Shown piece by piece: positions 42,297 to 50,920 of a stretch of DNA of 64,000 bases. Made by a program: the position numbers and the translations under genes. The notes under the pieces were generated by a model. It was not told where the DNA came from. It ran no database searches and saw only the letters and a list, made by a program, of their open reading frames with translations. Origin of the DNA: Virgibacillus_F flavescens (GTDB taxonomy: Bacteria > Bacillota > Bacilli > Bacillales > Amphibacillaceae). The stretch covers positions 3,520,656 through 3,584,655 of the forward strand of contig NZ_CP192260.1 in assembly GCF_050574275.1 (NCBI RefSeq), in the 5' to 3' direction. Within the stretch, counting starts at the first letter, position 1. Each line of letters begins with the position of its first letter.

Positions 42297-42731
42297 CTAT
42301 GCATATGTTAAAGTTTTAGGCTTGCGGGCAAGACACATAATTCCTGTAATCAGGTAAAATATCCCGCCAATAATTCCTCCGCCTGAGGTAATGACTGAAA
42401 CAACAATCGCTGTAACAATCAACAATATTCCTGCCGCTTTTGGTTTTTTGTTTCCTTTAATGAGTACGATGGAAATAATTCCTACAATAATTGCAATAAT
42501 GGAAGCGATAATCAGAAAAATTCCACCGGATCCAAAAGTGTTCAACATATTATTCAGATCCGTCATAGGTATTTGATTCGCTGTTGAGCCTTGCTCATTA
42601 GCTTCACGAATCATTTTTTGAACAACATCTTTATTATTATCAACCCAAACCATTACTGCTCCAAAAGCAGCCATTAAAACATAAAGCAATGCACCGATTA
42701 CACTAAAAACAATTTCTACAGTTCGTTTCAA
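42297..42731 (-). CDS. DUF4064 membrane protein
   Basis: A 144-residue protein with an N-terminal helix (about 7-29), a polar loop (30-65) and two to three helices near the C-terminus (about 68-135). RTVEIVFSVIGALLYVLMAA and GIISIVLIKGNKKPKAAGIL follow the DUF4064 pattern. Function is unknown. A strong AGGAGG-like site lies ahead of the ATG. Confidence 0.75.
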   Translation of the reverse strand: MKRTVEIVFSVIGALLYVLMAAFGAVMVWVDNNKDVVQKMIREANEQGSTANQIPMTDLNNMLNTFGSGGIFLIIASIIAIIVGIISIVLIKGNKKPKAAGILLIVTAIVVSVITSGGGIIGGIFYLITGIMCLARKPKTLTYA

Positions 42732-42872
42732 ACTAAAACCTCCTAAAACGCAGTTTACTAAAATACGTGTCAGGATTCAAATAAGTTTCACTAATATAAT
42801 AAAAAAATATTTTTGAAAGGTTGGACCATTTCAAACTATTCGTTTTACAGCCCAACCACATAAAGCACTTAA

Positions 42873-43058
42873 CTATGGTTTTCTATTAAATACCATAATT
42901 AATAGACCCGCACCCATTCCAATTAAAGTACCGACTGCTGCGTTCCCAAATAATAAACCAATCCCAATTCCAAGGAACATACAGCCTACAAATGCAATGC
43001 CTCCTTTATCAAACTTCAAGCCACTCCACCCCCGGATAAAATCTGAAGTATCACTCAT
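42873..43058 (-). CDS. Small glycine-rich membrane protein
   Basis: A 61-residue protein. After a short polar start (MSDTSDFIRGWSGL) come two hydrophobic, glycine-rich stretches, FVGCMFLGIGIGLLFGN and GTLIGMGAGLLIMVF, ending NRKP. The pattern resembles glycine-zipper membrane peptides. The ribosome binding site is weak, and an alternative TTG start lies nine bases upstream. I do not know the family. Confidence 0.5.
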   Translation of the reverse strand: MSDTSDFIRGWSGLKFDKGGIAFVGCMFLGIGIGLLFGNAAVGTLIGMGAGLLIMVFNRKP

Positions 43059-43127
43059 AAAAACCAAGCAAGTTTTATGATGATACTTTATATTTTATTC
43101 GTGGATAAGCTAATCATTCCATTAAAT

Positions 43128-43667
43128 TCATTTCCTGCTCTCCCCCATCGAAACTAATTTCATTACCGTTTTCCAGTTTCGAAGTGTGGCAGAGACATCC
43201 AGCTTTTTCAGTTGTGCTGGAAGTTTGGATTTATGAAGGTTTTGACGAAAATATATGTAGATCTCTGTACCTTTAATTTGGTACTCATCGACTTCATTTG
43301 TATAGCTAGTTAACGCATTAATTTTTTCCTGTAAAGGCAGTCCACTCAGAAAGGCTACGTGAACACTTTCTCCTTCCAACAACTTGGCAGACTCATAGGG
43401 ACACTTCTGAACAATCTCCTCAAATTCTGACACCGTACGTAACATAACTGGAATAGGAAATCCGAACTTCGCTTCCATTTTTTCTTCTAACTTTTTTTGA
43501 AGTTGTTCATTGTTTAACGTGGAATCGAAAATAACATTCCCGCTTTGAATGTATGTTTGAACATTTTCCAATCCTAACGATTCCAATAATGAGCGTAAAT
43601 CAGCCATTTTTACCTTGTTATATTTACCTAAATTGATTGCCCGAAGTAATGCAATATACGTTGTCAT
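43128..43667 (-). CDS. DUF1697 family protein
   Basis: A 179-residue protein with the typical start TYIALLRAINLGKYNKVKMA, followed by VQTYIQSGNVIFDS, both hallmarks of DUF1697. The C-terminal LDVSATLRNWKTVMKL is also conserved in the family. The function is not known. Its start overlaps the NUDIX gene by four bases, so it is the third gene of a tight GNAT-NUDIX-DUF1697 operon. Confidence 0.85.
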   Translation of the reverse strand: MTTYIALLRAINLGKYNKVKMADLRSLLESLGLENVQTYIQSGNVIFDSTLNNEQLQKKLEEKMEAKFGFPIPVMLRTVSEFEEIVQKCPYESAKLLEGESVHVAFLSGLPLQEKINALTSYTNEVDEYQIKGTEIYIYFRQNLHKSKLPAQLKKLDVSATLRNWKTVMKLVSMGESRK

Positions 43668-44104
43668 CGCTTTACCTCTTCACCCTTAAATATCCAATCT
43701 AAGTAATCCCCATGACCTGGGGCTAGTTCTACTTCGTGTTTATGCGAAATCCAAAAATAAGAAAAGATTAAACCATCTTCACTTCCTCCGCCAGTTGGGG
43801 CATGATCCCAAGTTTCACGATCTTCTTCTATATTAATTTTATAAAAAAAACGTTCGTAAACTTTCCCTTTAAATTCCCATTTGTCTTGTTTGATTAATTC
43901 TTCAACCTGAAAATCCACTAATCCAGTTTCTTCTTGCACCTCTCGAATAACTGCATGAAATGGCTCTTCTCCTAATTCAATTGTTCCTTTAGGTATTTGG
44001 ATGCCAGATTCTTTAATTGAATGCCTAAAGACTAACACTTGGGGAGTTCCATTTTTAATTCTAGATACATAACCATATGCTTTTCTTAATGGATGATTTT
44101 TCAT
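43664..44104 (-). CDS. NUDIX hydrolase
   Basis: A 146-residue pyrophosphohydrolase. The NUDIX box reads GTIELGEEPFHAVIREVQEE followed by TG, with the REVQEE glutamates for metal binding intact. The substrate (a nucleoside diphosphate derivative) cannot be deduced. It overlaps the genes on both sides by four bases, so translation is coupled to the GNAT gene upstream and the DUF1697 gene downstream. Confidence 0.88.
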   Translation of the reverse strand: MKNHPLRKAYGYVSRIKNGTPQVLVFRHSIKESGIQIPKGTIELGEEPFHAVIREVQEETGLVDFQVEELIKQDKWEFKGKVYERFFYKINIEEDRETWDHAPTGGGSEDGLIFSYFWISHKHEVELAPGHGDYLDWIFKGEEVKR

Positions 44105-44583
44105 TGCTTATTCAGCCACTTAGACATAATCATATCTTTTGTTTCATAATTAAATTTTTCGTATAGACGAATTGCTCTTTTATTATGCGCAAATACATGC
44201 AGTGAAATTTTTTTGATTCCATTTGCCAATGCTTGATCATCCAAAGCTTCCAATGCTGCTTTGCCATATCCTTTTCCTTGTAATTCATCGAAAATAAGGA
44301 AGTCGTATATAAATGCTTCTTTTTGTGAGTGTTCTGGATTGAAATGATACCAGATCCAACCAAGTTTCGTGTTATCTTCTATCTTGGTAATAGCATATAA
44401 GTATTGGTGTTTACTATCTAGCCCTTCCGGCAAAAGCTTTTCGAATTCTTTCTCTGATTTCTCTGTGGCTTCCTCTTTCGTCCACGTTCCAGCTTCAGTT
44501 TTTTCTTTAGCATATTCTAAAATACTTTTAGACGTATAATGGGCAAAATCATCCTGGGTCATCGGTATTAATGTGACAGACAT
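44101..44583 (-). CDS. GNAT family N-acetyltransferase
   Basis: A 160-residue acetyltransferase. Motif A is AFIYDFLIFDELQGKGYGKA with the QGKGYG loop. Motif B is NKRAIRLYEKFNYETKD. A TAAGGAGG-type site precedes the ATG. It is the first gene of the three-gene operon. The 180 bases upstream contain only a weak, repeat-like TAAAAATCCTGCTGG stretch. Confidence 0.85.
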   Translation of the reverse strand: MSVTLIPMTQDDFAHYTSKSILEYAKEKTEAGTWTKEEATEKSEKEFEKLLPEGLDSKHQYLYAITKIEDNTKLGWIWYHFNPEHSQKEAFIYDFLIFDELQGKGYGKAALEALDDQALANGIKKISLHVFAHNKRAIRLYEKFNYETKDMIMSKWLNKQ

Positions 44584-44762
44584 ATCATTTCCTCCTTAAT
44601 TAATTCATTTCCACGTTACGTACTACTTTAATACTTTCGCTTCCCACTTACAAAAATCCTGCTGGATGCTCCAGAAGAAGCTATTTATGTAATTCTTGTG
44701 GTTCCGTTCAGCAACAATTAGGCAGAAGTTATCCCAAATCACTTGTATAGTTTAATCAGGGG

Positions 44763-46007
44763 ATGAGAAATTTGTACAAATCAATCTGGAAAAACAATAA
44801 CATTCGATACTATATAATTGGCGGTGGTGTCTCCCGGCTAGGTGATGTACTATCCGGAATGGCTTTTTTATTTCTTGCTTACGATCTAACCGGTTCCGCT
44901 ATTCACACAACAGGTATGGCAGTTGCTGAGACAGTCCCTTACTTATTATTTGGATTAGTAGGCGGCGTAATTGCTGATTGGTTTCCTCGCAAAAAGCTAT
45001 TAATCTTTCTTGATTGTTTGCGTATACCTTTACTATTTTCAGTATTGCTTTTCTATCATATGGACGCGATAAGTTATATCTATCTGCTTATTGTTAGTTT
45101 TCTAATACAGAGTATTGGGTGCTTTTTCAATCCGGCCCATCGTGCAGTGCTGCCTTTAATTACTTCTTTGGAAGAACGAACAGTGGCAAATAGTTTAACT
45201 GATACTGTAACTCGAGGAGTAACTGTATTAAGTCCTGTTTTTTCTGTATGGCTTTTATCGTATGGAATAATATATTTCTTTTTACTAGACGCGGTAACAT
45301 ATTTTGTAAGTGTGTTGTGTCTCTTAAATGTCCACTTTTCAGAGCAAAATCAGCAAACTGAAAAATCTATAAAGCATGTCTTTCTGGCAATTAAAGATTT
45401 TTTCTTATGGTTAAAAAAAAAAGCGGTTCTCAAATACTTGTTCTTACTTACATTCATCGTAGTTTTTTTCAACACATGGGTTTGGGAAGTGGGGTTATTA
45501 TTAGCTTTAGCTAATATGACAGGTAATAGCGAGGAAATATACAGTATCATTCAAGGAGTGTTCGGCGTTACCGTAATAGCCACAAACCTCTGTGTGCCAA
45601 TTTTCATTAAGAAAATGAACACCAATACGTATCTGATTGGCGCTGGAATTTGGGGTTCCGGTATTCTTTACTATGGAATTTTATACAATATTGAACACTT
45701 TTTCATTGGTGCTGTATTAGTAGGAATTGGACTGCCGATTGCAAGTCTTGTAAGGGTATATCTAATCCAATTATTAGTACCAGGAGATATGCTAGGGAGA
45801 GCGTTCAGTTCAAATGCTGTGCTGCTATATCTTGCAAACACCATTTCTTTAAGCATTTTTGGAATATTGTCTATCACTTTTTCCATTCAGCACTTAATGA
45901 TTGGTAGTGGGTTGTTAATCTTACTAACTAGCATAGTTGGATTATTTATTTCTGTAATAGTAATTCCGAAATGCAGTCGGCGTCTTCCCATAGACTTTCT
46001 TAAATAG
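44763..46007 (+). CDS. MFS transporter (MFS_3 type)
   Basis: A 414-residue transporter with about 12 helices. Motifs include GVSRLGDVLSGMAFLFLAYD, ADWFPRKKLLIFLDCLR (motif A) and FFNPAHRAVLPLI. AGGGG directly abuts the ATG at 44763, so the TTG at 44772, eight bases after that site, may be the true start (411 residues). The group contains macrolide and siderophore exporters; the substrate here is unknown. Its last 66 bases overlap, tail to tail, the end of the AraC-type regulator gene. Confidence 0.82.
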   Translation: MRNLYKSIWKNNNIRYYIIGGGVSRLGDVLSGMAFLFLAYDLTGSAIHTTGMAVAETVPYLLFGLVGGVIADWFPRKKLLIFLDCLRIPLLFSVLLFYHMDAISYIYLLIVSFLIQSIGCFFNPAHRAVLPLITSLEERTVANSLTDTVTRGVTVLSPVFSVWLLSYGIIYFFLLDAVTYFVSVLCLLNVHFSEQNQQTEKSIKHVFLAIKDFFLWLKKKAVLKYLFLLTFIVVFFNTWVWEVGLLLALANMTGNSEEIYSIIQGVFGVTVIATNLCVPIFIKKMNTNTYLIGAGIWGSGILYYGILYNIEHFFIGAVLVGIGLPIASLVRVYLIQLLVPGDMLGRAFSSNAVLLYLANTISLSIFGILSITFSIQHLMIGSGLLILLTSIVGLFISVIVIPKCSRRLPIDFLK

Positions 46008-46754
46008 TTGATTATACGAACCAACACTTTTGAACCCAACTTGTAAAGCAATCCACAGTATAGAAGATGTGGTTTGTGTTAATAGAATCTGGCTCTTCAT
46101 TAGACGATAACTTTGCAGCCAAGAGTAAGGTGACAAACCTGTTGTTTGTTTAAATAAGTGAGCAAACTGAAATTTACTTATGCCTGATAGTTTTGTCATA
46201 TCATCAAGGGACCAATCTTGCTCATAACTTTCCTTCAACGCATGAATTACCCTTTGAAGATCACTAGCCATATGAAACGTCGGCAGCTCCTCCTGGTGAA
46301 TACCTGGCACATGCTGAATCATTAAAATAGATAATTGCGTCAGAGAGCTATCTATAAAAAGCTTTCGCATTTCTGGAGAAGCATCATCATTGTCTCTCAT
46401 AAACTCGCGCATAAAGGTCACCCACTTTGTAATCAGTGGGTGTTTTAAGGATAACAATGCAAACTCCGGATCACTTACATGTAAACTTAATTCTGCCGTA
46501 ACACGTTTGATCATAGACTGATTTAATTCTACCAGGAATTTTTCTTCTTTTATCTGTAATTGTTTATGTTCTGCGTTTGGATTCAAAATAAGAAACTCAC
46601 CTGGATTAATAGCTAAATCCTTTTGCTTTGTCTGAAACTTTCCTTTACCAATTGGCGAAAAGATTAACTTAAAGCAATCATCACTTCGCCAGTTCCGTTC
46701 TCCTAAGTTATCGTTGCGCATAAGAAGCAAGCCATGTTGATGGTCCAGAATCAT
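45942..46754 (-). CDS. AraC family transcriptional regulator
   Basis: A 270-residue regulator with an N-terminal cupin-like sensing domain (about 1-130, with SPIGKGKFQTKQKDLAINPG) and a C-terminal pair of helix-turn-helices (about 170-265). The second ends in IALQVGFKSVGSYNQLFKKV followed by YGKTP, the AraC signature. The frame is open to 46880, but AAAGGAG eight bases before the ATG at 46754 fixes the start. It may control the adjacent MFS gene, with which its 3' end overlaps. Confidence 0.86.
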   Translation of the reverse strand: MILDHQHGLLLMRNDNLGERNWRSDDCFKLIFSPIGKGKFQTKQKDLAINPGEFLILNPNAEHKQLQIKEEKFLVELNQSMIKRVTAELSLHVSDPEFALLSLKHPLITKWVTFMREFMRDNDDASPEMRKLFIDSSLTQLSILMIQHVPGIHQEELPTFHMASDLQRVIHALKESYEQDWSLDDMTKLSGISKFQFAHLFKQTTGLSPYSWLQSYRLMKSQILLTQTTSSILWIALQVGFKSVGSYNQLFKKVYGKTPTAFRNYYYRNK

Positions 46755-46767
46755 GTTAAAGACTCCT

Positions 46768-47613
46768 TTATAAAATTTTCCGGTATACGTGTGTGAGCTG
46801 AAGAGGCTTAAATCCAAGGGAATAGTAGAGTTTTTCAGCACTATCATTCCCCTCCATATAGCAGATACGAATTTCCTCATAACCGTTATCCAACATTTTG
46901 TTTATCGCAAACTGAAGGCATTTTTTACCGTAACCATTACCCTGGTAACCTGGTGAAACCATAAGATTATCGATCTCCCCTACACCAATCGTTACAGACG
47001 CAACAACTTCATCCTTGTTTAAAACAAGATACGTATTTCCACTATTATTGAGAAGACCTTTTCGCTCCTCATTACTGTATGAAAGTTCATACGGTTTTAA
47101 GTCATTTGACCGCTGTATTTCATAGTAACATTCATTCTTAATCGTTCTGTATTGCTCATAATACATATCTTCATACTGATGGAAATCCAGATCTGAATTC
47201 CGGAATGGTTCACCCCTGAATATTAATTCAGGAGATCCCCACCACTTATTAAAACCGAACTTTTTGCAAAATGAACTTGGATCTTCCTCGTCTACTCGCA
47301 TATAAGCAACAAGAACGTTAAGATTTTCTTTTTCAAGTTGTCTACTCAACGCATTATACAGCTCAGTTCCAATTCCTTTCCTTCGTTTGGATGCCGTTAC
47401 GTATAGCTTTAAGTTGGCTTCTTTACCATGTCCTTCGCTATTCGAAAGCGTAACATATGCAAATCCTGCTATATGATTACCTTCCTCGTAAGTTAAAACC
47501 ACTTTTGCATCCTCAGTAACTTCTGAGACCAAATTACCTTCAAACCCAGTATCTTCACTTACAATAAAATCAGTTAATTAATCCAAATTTTCTGAAATTA
47601 TATTACGTATCAT
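46768..47613 (-). pseudogene. Tandem-domain GNAT acetyltransferase with an in-frame stop at codon 12
   Basis: A full reading frame would start at the ATG at 47613, which has a perfect AAAGGAG site. It encodes MIRNIISENLD, then TAA (47578-47580), then LTDFIVSEDTGFEGN and so on in the same frame for 269 more codons. One base change (C to T in a CAA codon) explains it. Two GNAT domains are present: the first has KRRKGIGTELY and the second has SPGYQGNGYGKKCLQF. A TTG at 47532 with GAAGG upstream could allow re-initiation without the first strand. Confidence 0.7.
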
Positions 47614-47614
47614 A

Positions 47615-48088
47615 TTATTTCTCCTTTACCATGGTAATGAATTCGGTAAGATCTGATTCAAACTTATTTTTCTTTATAAAACCAAACTTTTCATAGAGCC
47701 GTATTGCCCTTTTATTAAAAGTAGCAACAGTCAATCGCATTCTGAGATTTGGGTTAGCTTGTTCAATATCGTGCAGTATAAAGGAAAAAAATGTAGTCCC
47801 AAATCCCTTTCCAGTTAGAGTTGGCTTCATTCCTATACCAATGTCCACCATGTCCTCACTGTATGCTTTGACTTTATTTCCAGCCGGAACCTGCGCAGAA
47901 ACACCTGTACAAAAATAACCAAGTAATTCATCATCCTGGTCAACTATTGCAAAATATGAATAACTTAATAATTCTTCAATGGCTTCAGAATTCAACTCAT
48001 TATTGTATAAATCATATGGTTTTTCATACTTCCAATGAAGTGTCTCAACTGCAAAATCCTGTGTCATCTTTCTCTTTATTAATCGCAT
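47615..48088 (-). CDS. GNAT family N-acetyltransferase
   Basis: A 157-residue acetyltransferase. Motif A is DIGIGMKPTLTGKGFGTTFF with the TGKGFG loop. Motif B is NKRAIRLYEKFGFIKKN. Its stop codon abuts the ATG of the interrupted GNAT gene downstream, so the pair once formed an operon. The substrate is unknown. Confidence 0.83.
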   Translation of the reverse strand: MRLIKRKMTQDFAVETLHWKYEKPYDLYNNELNSEAIEELLSYSYFAIVDQDDELLGYFCTGVSAQVPAGNKVKAYSEDMVDIGIGMKPTLTGKGFGTTFFSFILHDIEQANPNLRMRLTVATFNKRAIRLYEKFGFIKKNKFESDLTEFITMVKEK

Positions 48089-48118
48089 AAACCTTCCTCG
48101 TTTCCCTACATCGCCGTA

Positions 48119-48379
48119 CTAATCCTTCTCTTCTGTAGTTTTATTGTTCTTGTTCTCTTCATCATTGGACTTTTTCTTTTTTCTGAAGAAGTTTGTTGTC
48201 AATACGATTACCACACCAGCAAGCATGATAGGCATAGAGTAATTAATATAGTGTTCTGGATAATACTTGTTCCATCCAATGTCTTTGTTCATGCTTAATC
48301 CGAGCACAAATACCAGTAAACCGATATAAAATAGTAAGTTTCCTGCTTTCGTATACTTTTTAATTTTCATGCACCTCAT
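48119..48379 (-). CDS. Small two-helix membrane protein
   Basis: An 86-residue protein with two hydrophobic helices (about 13-30 and 49-64), followed by a highly charged tail, FFRKKKKSNDEENKNN. The ATG at 48379 has no clear ribosome binding site, while the ATG at 48370 has GAGGTG three bases upstream. I do not recognise the family. It precedes the GNAT gene on the same strand by 30 bases. Confidence 0.5.
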   Translation of the reverse strand: MRCMKIKKYTKAGNLLFYIGLLVFVLGLSMNKDIGWNKYYPEHYINYSMPIMLAGVVIVLTTNFFRKKKKSNDEENKNNKTTEEKD

Positions 48380-48508
48380 TAATGTTTTTTGGCCGTGATC
48401 ACTGGGATAGAAAAACCTTCCCTGCTCGTCCTTAATCTGTATCCATCATATCAAAAATCCGCTCTCCTGCGGGAGGATTTTTGGGAGAATATTTAGGAGA
48501 GTAAATTT

Positions 48509-48621
48509 TTTCGGGATTTTTAGTTGGATATCAGGATTTTTTAATGTTTATCAGGATTTTCGATAAGATATCAGGAAATATAATGGTTTATCAGGATTTT
48601 TATGTATATATCAGGAATTCA
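48509..48621. repeat. Tandem array with exact 20-bp period
   Basis: TATCAGGA begins at 48529, 48549, 48569, 48589 and 48609, exactly 20 bases apart, each followed by T-rich sequence. A weaker copy (TTTCGGGATTTTT) sits in phase at 48509. The array lies in the gap between two minus-strand genes. Beyond the array, 48380-48508 contains only a GCGGGAGGATTTTT stretch that may be an older unit. Confidence 0.8.
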
Positions 48622-48634
48622 CATAGAGGGCACT

Positions 48635-48669
48635 AAAAAACCACGCCAGTTTATTATAACCAGCGCGGT
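48635..48669 (-). terminator. Terminator after the 32-residue gene
   Basis: On the minus strand CCGCGCTGGTT pairs with AAACTGGCGTGG (some G-T pairs), followed by TTTTTT. Confidence 0.72.
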
Positions 48670-48683
48670 ATATATACGTTCTA

Positions 48684-48782
48684 TTAATTTACTGTTCGGC
48701 TCTTGCGTTTATTTCGAAACTTTTTAATCAACGGATAAATCATTGGTCCGTACTTAATTAATCGTTTTACTAATCTTCCCAT
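48684..48782 (-). CDS. Small basic protein, 32 residues
   Basis: GGAGGAGATAATA lies right before the ATG at 48782, a very strong ribosome binding site. The peptide MGRLVKRLIKYGPMIYPLIK continues KFRNKRKSRTVN. It combines a hydrophobic centre with a basic amphipathic start and tail. A terminator follows. Similar short Met-Gly-Arg-Leu peptides occur in other Bacillaceae as far as I recall, but the function is unknown. Confidence 0.6.
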   Translation of the reverse strand: MGRLVKRLIKYGPMIYPLIKKFRNKRKSRTVN

Positions 48783-48856
48783 TATTATCTCCTCCATTCA
48801 AAAATGGCTTGTCCTATAACTAAGCTTATAGGTTATATTTCCTTTATCCAGAGATA

Positions 48857-49405
48857 TTAAACATTTAGCCTCCATTCTGTTTTCAGCATGGAAAGTACAA
48901 GAGCATCATAGGATTTATTGTTTTGATGAAGATAACCGCGCAGGATCCCTTCTCTAATAAAACCAATTTTCTCAAGAAGTTTATTGGAAGAAACATTATC
49001 AGGGAATGTTACTGCTCCTATTCGGAATAACTCCATTTCATTGAATGAATAATCTAACACCGCTCCAATTGCTTCCGTTGCAATTCCTCTGCGCCAGTAG
49101 TCCGGGTGGATTTCATAGCCAATTTCCGCCCGCTTGCTCCAATTACTGAGGTTATTCAGACCGATTGTTCCGATAAAAGAATTTGTTTTCTTCCAGAGTA
49201 TCCCCCAGCGGATACCCTGTTTCTTCTTGTATGTATGTTGGAAAGAATCGATAATTTTTGCTGCTTCATCCATGCTGTTCAAACTATCCATCCCATAGAA
49301 CTCTGTTACTGAATCGTTGGACATTATTTCAAAATATGCCAGCTCATGGGATTGATCAATATGAATCAATTTAAGTCGATCTGTCTCAAGTATCGGAAAT
49401 TCCAA
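48857..49405 (-). CDS. GNAT acetyltransferase, RimJ/RimL type
   Basis: A 182-residue acetyltransferase with the RimJ/RimL start FPILETDRLKLIHID. The acetyl-CoA loop is in EIGYEIHPDYWRRGIATEAI, and the C-terminal part has SNKLLEKIGFIREGILRGY. The group includes enzymes that acetylate ribosomal protein N-termini and some that inactivate antibiotics. The substrate is not determined. It stands alone. Confidence 0.87.
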   Translation of the reverse strand: MEFPILETDRLKLIHIDQSHELAYFEIMSNDSVTEFYGMDSLNSMDEAAKIIDSFQHTYKKKQGIRWGILWKKTNSFIGTIGLNNLSNWSKRAEIGYEIHPDYWRRGIATEAIGAVLDYSFNEMELFRIGAVTFPDNVSSNKLLEKIGFIREGILRGYLHQNNKSYDALVLSMLKTEWRLNV

Positions 49406-49468
49406 TTATATCCCCTGCCTCAATTATAAATTTAATAGAATCATATCTTTTTATTATATTCCATTCTC

Positions 49469-49873
49469 TTATATCCCACTTGTATTCATGAGGACCACTC
49501 TCCAGCCATCAGGATCTGCAACTGTAATCCCTTTCTCTTCCCAGTAACGGTTTTCAGGAGGAACAGCTTTATATCCCATTTTCTGCAGTCGGTTATATAT
49601 CTGATCAATCTCGTTTTTTTCCGGGATATACAGGACCAGCAAATTATCCTCGGATGGTGCAGGGCAAGGACTCCCGTCAACATGCTTCGTGAACTCTAAG
49701 TGATACTCCACACCCGGAAGTCCATATATAACACCGGTATAACCTCGATGTCCTGTAAAATCTGTAATTCGCTTTAATCCAAGTCCATATTCATAAAAAT
49801 CGATTACTTCTTCAAATTTATCTGTGGGTCTAGCGATTCTAATTTGTGCAGTTGCAAAATCATTAAATTTCAT
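49469..49873 (-). CDS. VOC (glyoxalase/bleomycin-resistance fold) protein
   Basis: A 134-residue protein. It starts KFNDFATAQIRIARPTDKFE, with a first beta strand and then the helix EEVIDFYEYGLGLKRI. Other features are YHLEFTKHVDGSPCP, a His-containing strand, and GITVADPDGWRVVLMN at the end, typical of the fold. GAGAGG nine bases before the ATG at 49873 makes this the start rather than 49882. The substrate is unknown. Confidence 0.83.
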   Translation of the reverse strand: MKFNDFATAQIRIARPTDKFEEVIDFYEYGLGLKRITDFTGHRGYTGVIYGLPGVEYHLEFTKHVDGSPCPAPSEDNLLVLYIPEKNEIDQIYNRLQKMGYKAVPPENRYWEEKGITVADPDGWRVVLMNTSGI

Positions 49874-49974
49874 AGTAAACATCCTCTCTAACTTGATTTA
49901 TTCAACTATTGTTTTTGTTTTCCTGCTTGTCCGTGATAAAATTCTTTTAAATAATAGCAAGGAGCCCTGAGAAG

Positions 49975-50853
49975 ATGAATAAGAAAGAAAAACTTAATTT
50001 TATTTCCACTTCACTTCCTGAATTAAAAATTACACATGTTCTAGTTAACGATACAGGCTGGGACAACGACGTTATCATAATTAATCGGGATTTAGTATTT
50101 CGTTTTCCTAAAAGTAACGAGATTGCTGAAAAAGTGCTGATAGAATTTGATTTATTGAAATCATTGAATACACTTCATTTACCTTTAAATGTGCCGGATT
50201 ATCACTTATTATACGATCAGAATAGACCACTGAAATGTGTTTATTATCCATTAATTAGTGGGGTCACTTTAGGTGAATACGCTGTTATTGGGAACACTGA
50301 TGAAAATGCTAAATTACTTGGAGAGTTTTTGACGTTATTGCATAGTTTAGAAACTAGTTCCGGTTTAGAAACAGCCCATACGCATGATTTCTGGATTAAC
50401 TTATTTGACTCAGTGCAAAAAGAAATTTTTCAGTTCCTTAGCGAACAGCAGAAATATGATGTTTCCAAAACATTTAATACTTTTCTCGAGAATTATCCAC
50501 CACATACCCTGCCGAAATCTGTTATCCATGGTGACCTGACCGCGTCCAATATAGTTATGGATAATGCTACTGAGCGAATTAATGGAATTATTGATTTTAC
50601 AGATGCACAAATTGGCGATCCCGCATTTGACTTTGCAGGGTTTTACTGGAATTTTGGTCCTGAGTTTACTAAATGTGTGCTAGCCAACTATCAGGGAGTG
50701 GAAGCATCAGAAGCAATTTTTGACAGAGTTAAGCGTTTTTATGGGCTGCAACCAGTTTTTCACGAATTATTACATGCCACCCGAAATGGTGATCCTGTAG
50801 ATTGGACAACTGCAATGAATAAATTTTCCTTGCTTAAAGGACGCAATACTTAG
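49975..50853 (+). CDS. Aminoglycoside phosphotransferase-like kinase (APH family)
   Basis: A 292-residue kinase of the APH superfamily. The nucleotide lobe has VFRFPKSNEIAEKVLIEFDL with the conserved Lys. The catalytic loop is VIHGDLTASNIVMD and the metal-binding motif is GIIDFTDAQIGDPAFDFA. The layout resembles APH(2'')-type enzymes, but many such kinases in Bacillus phosphorylate other small molecules, so resistance is not assured. A GGAGC site precedes the ATG. Confidence 0.8.
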   Translation: MNKKEKLNFISTSLPELKITHVLVNDTGWDNDVIIINRDLVFRFPKSNEIAEKVLIEFDLLKSLNTLHLPLNVPDYHLLYDQNRPLKCVYYPLISGVTLGEYAVIGNTDENAKLLGEFLTLLHSLETSSGLETAHTHDFWINLFDSVQKEIFQFLSEQQKYDVSKTFNTFLENYPPHTLPKSVIHGDLTASNIVMDNATERINGIIDFTDAQIGDPAFDFAGFYWNFGPEFTKCVLANYQGVEASEAIFDRVKRFYGLQPVFHELLHATRNGDPVDWTTAMNKFSLLKGRNT

Positions 50854-50920
50854 TGGTTTAATCGGGTGATTACCAGTCACAAATGGTACAATTAACATAA
50901 GCGTTAGAAAGGAGAATCCG

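Noticed and set aside
45942..46880. 42-residue N-terminal extension of the AraC-type regulator
   Set aside because: It overlaps the end of the GNAT gene upstream; the ATG at 46754 has a proper ribosome binding site.
48509..48621. Possible CRISPR array
   Set aside because: The period is 20 bases in total with an eight-base core, so there are no spacers; no cas genes are present.
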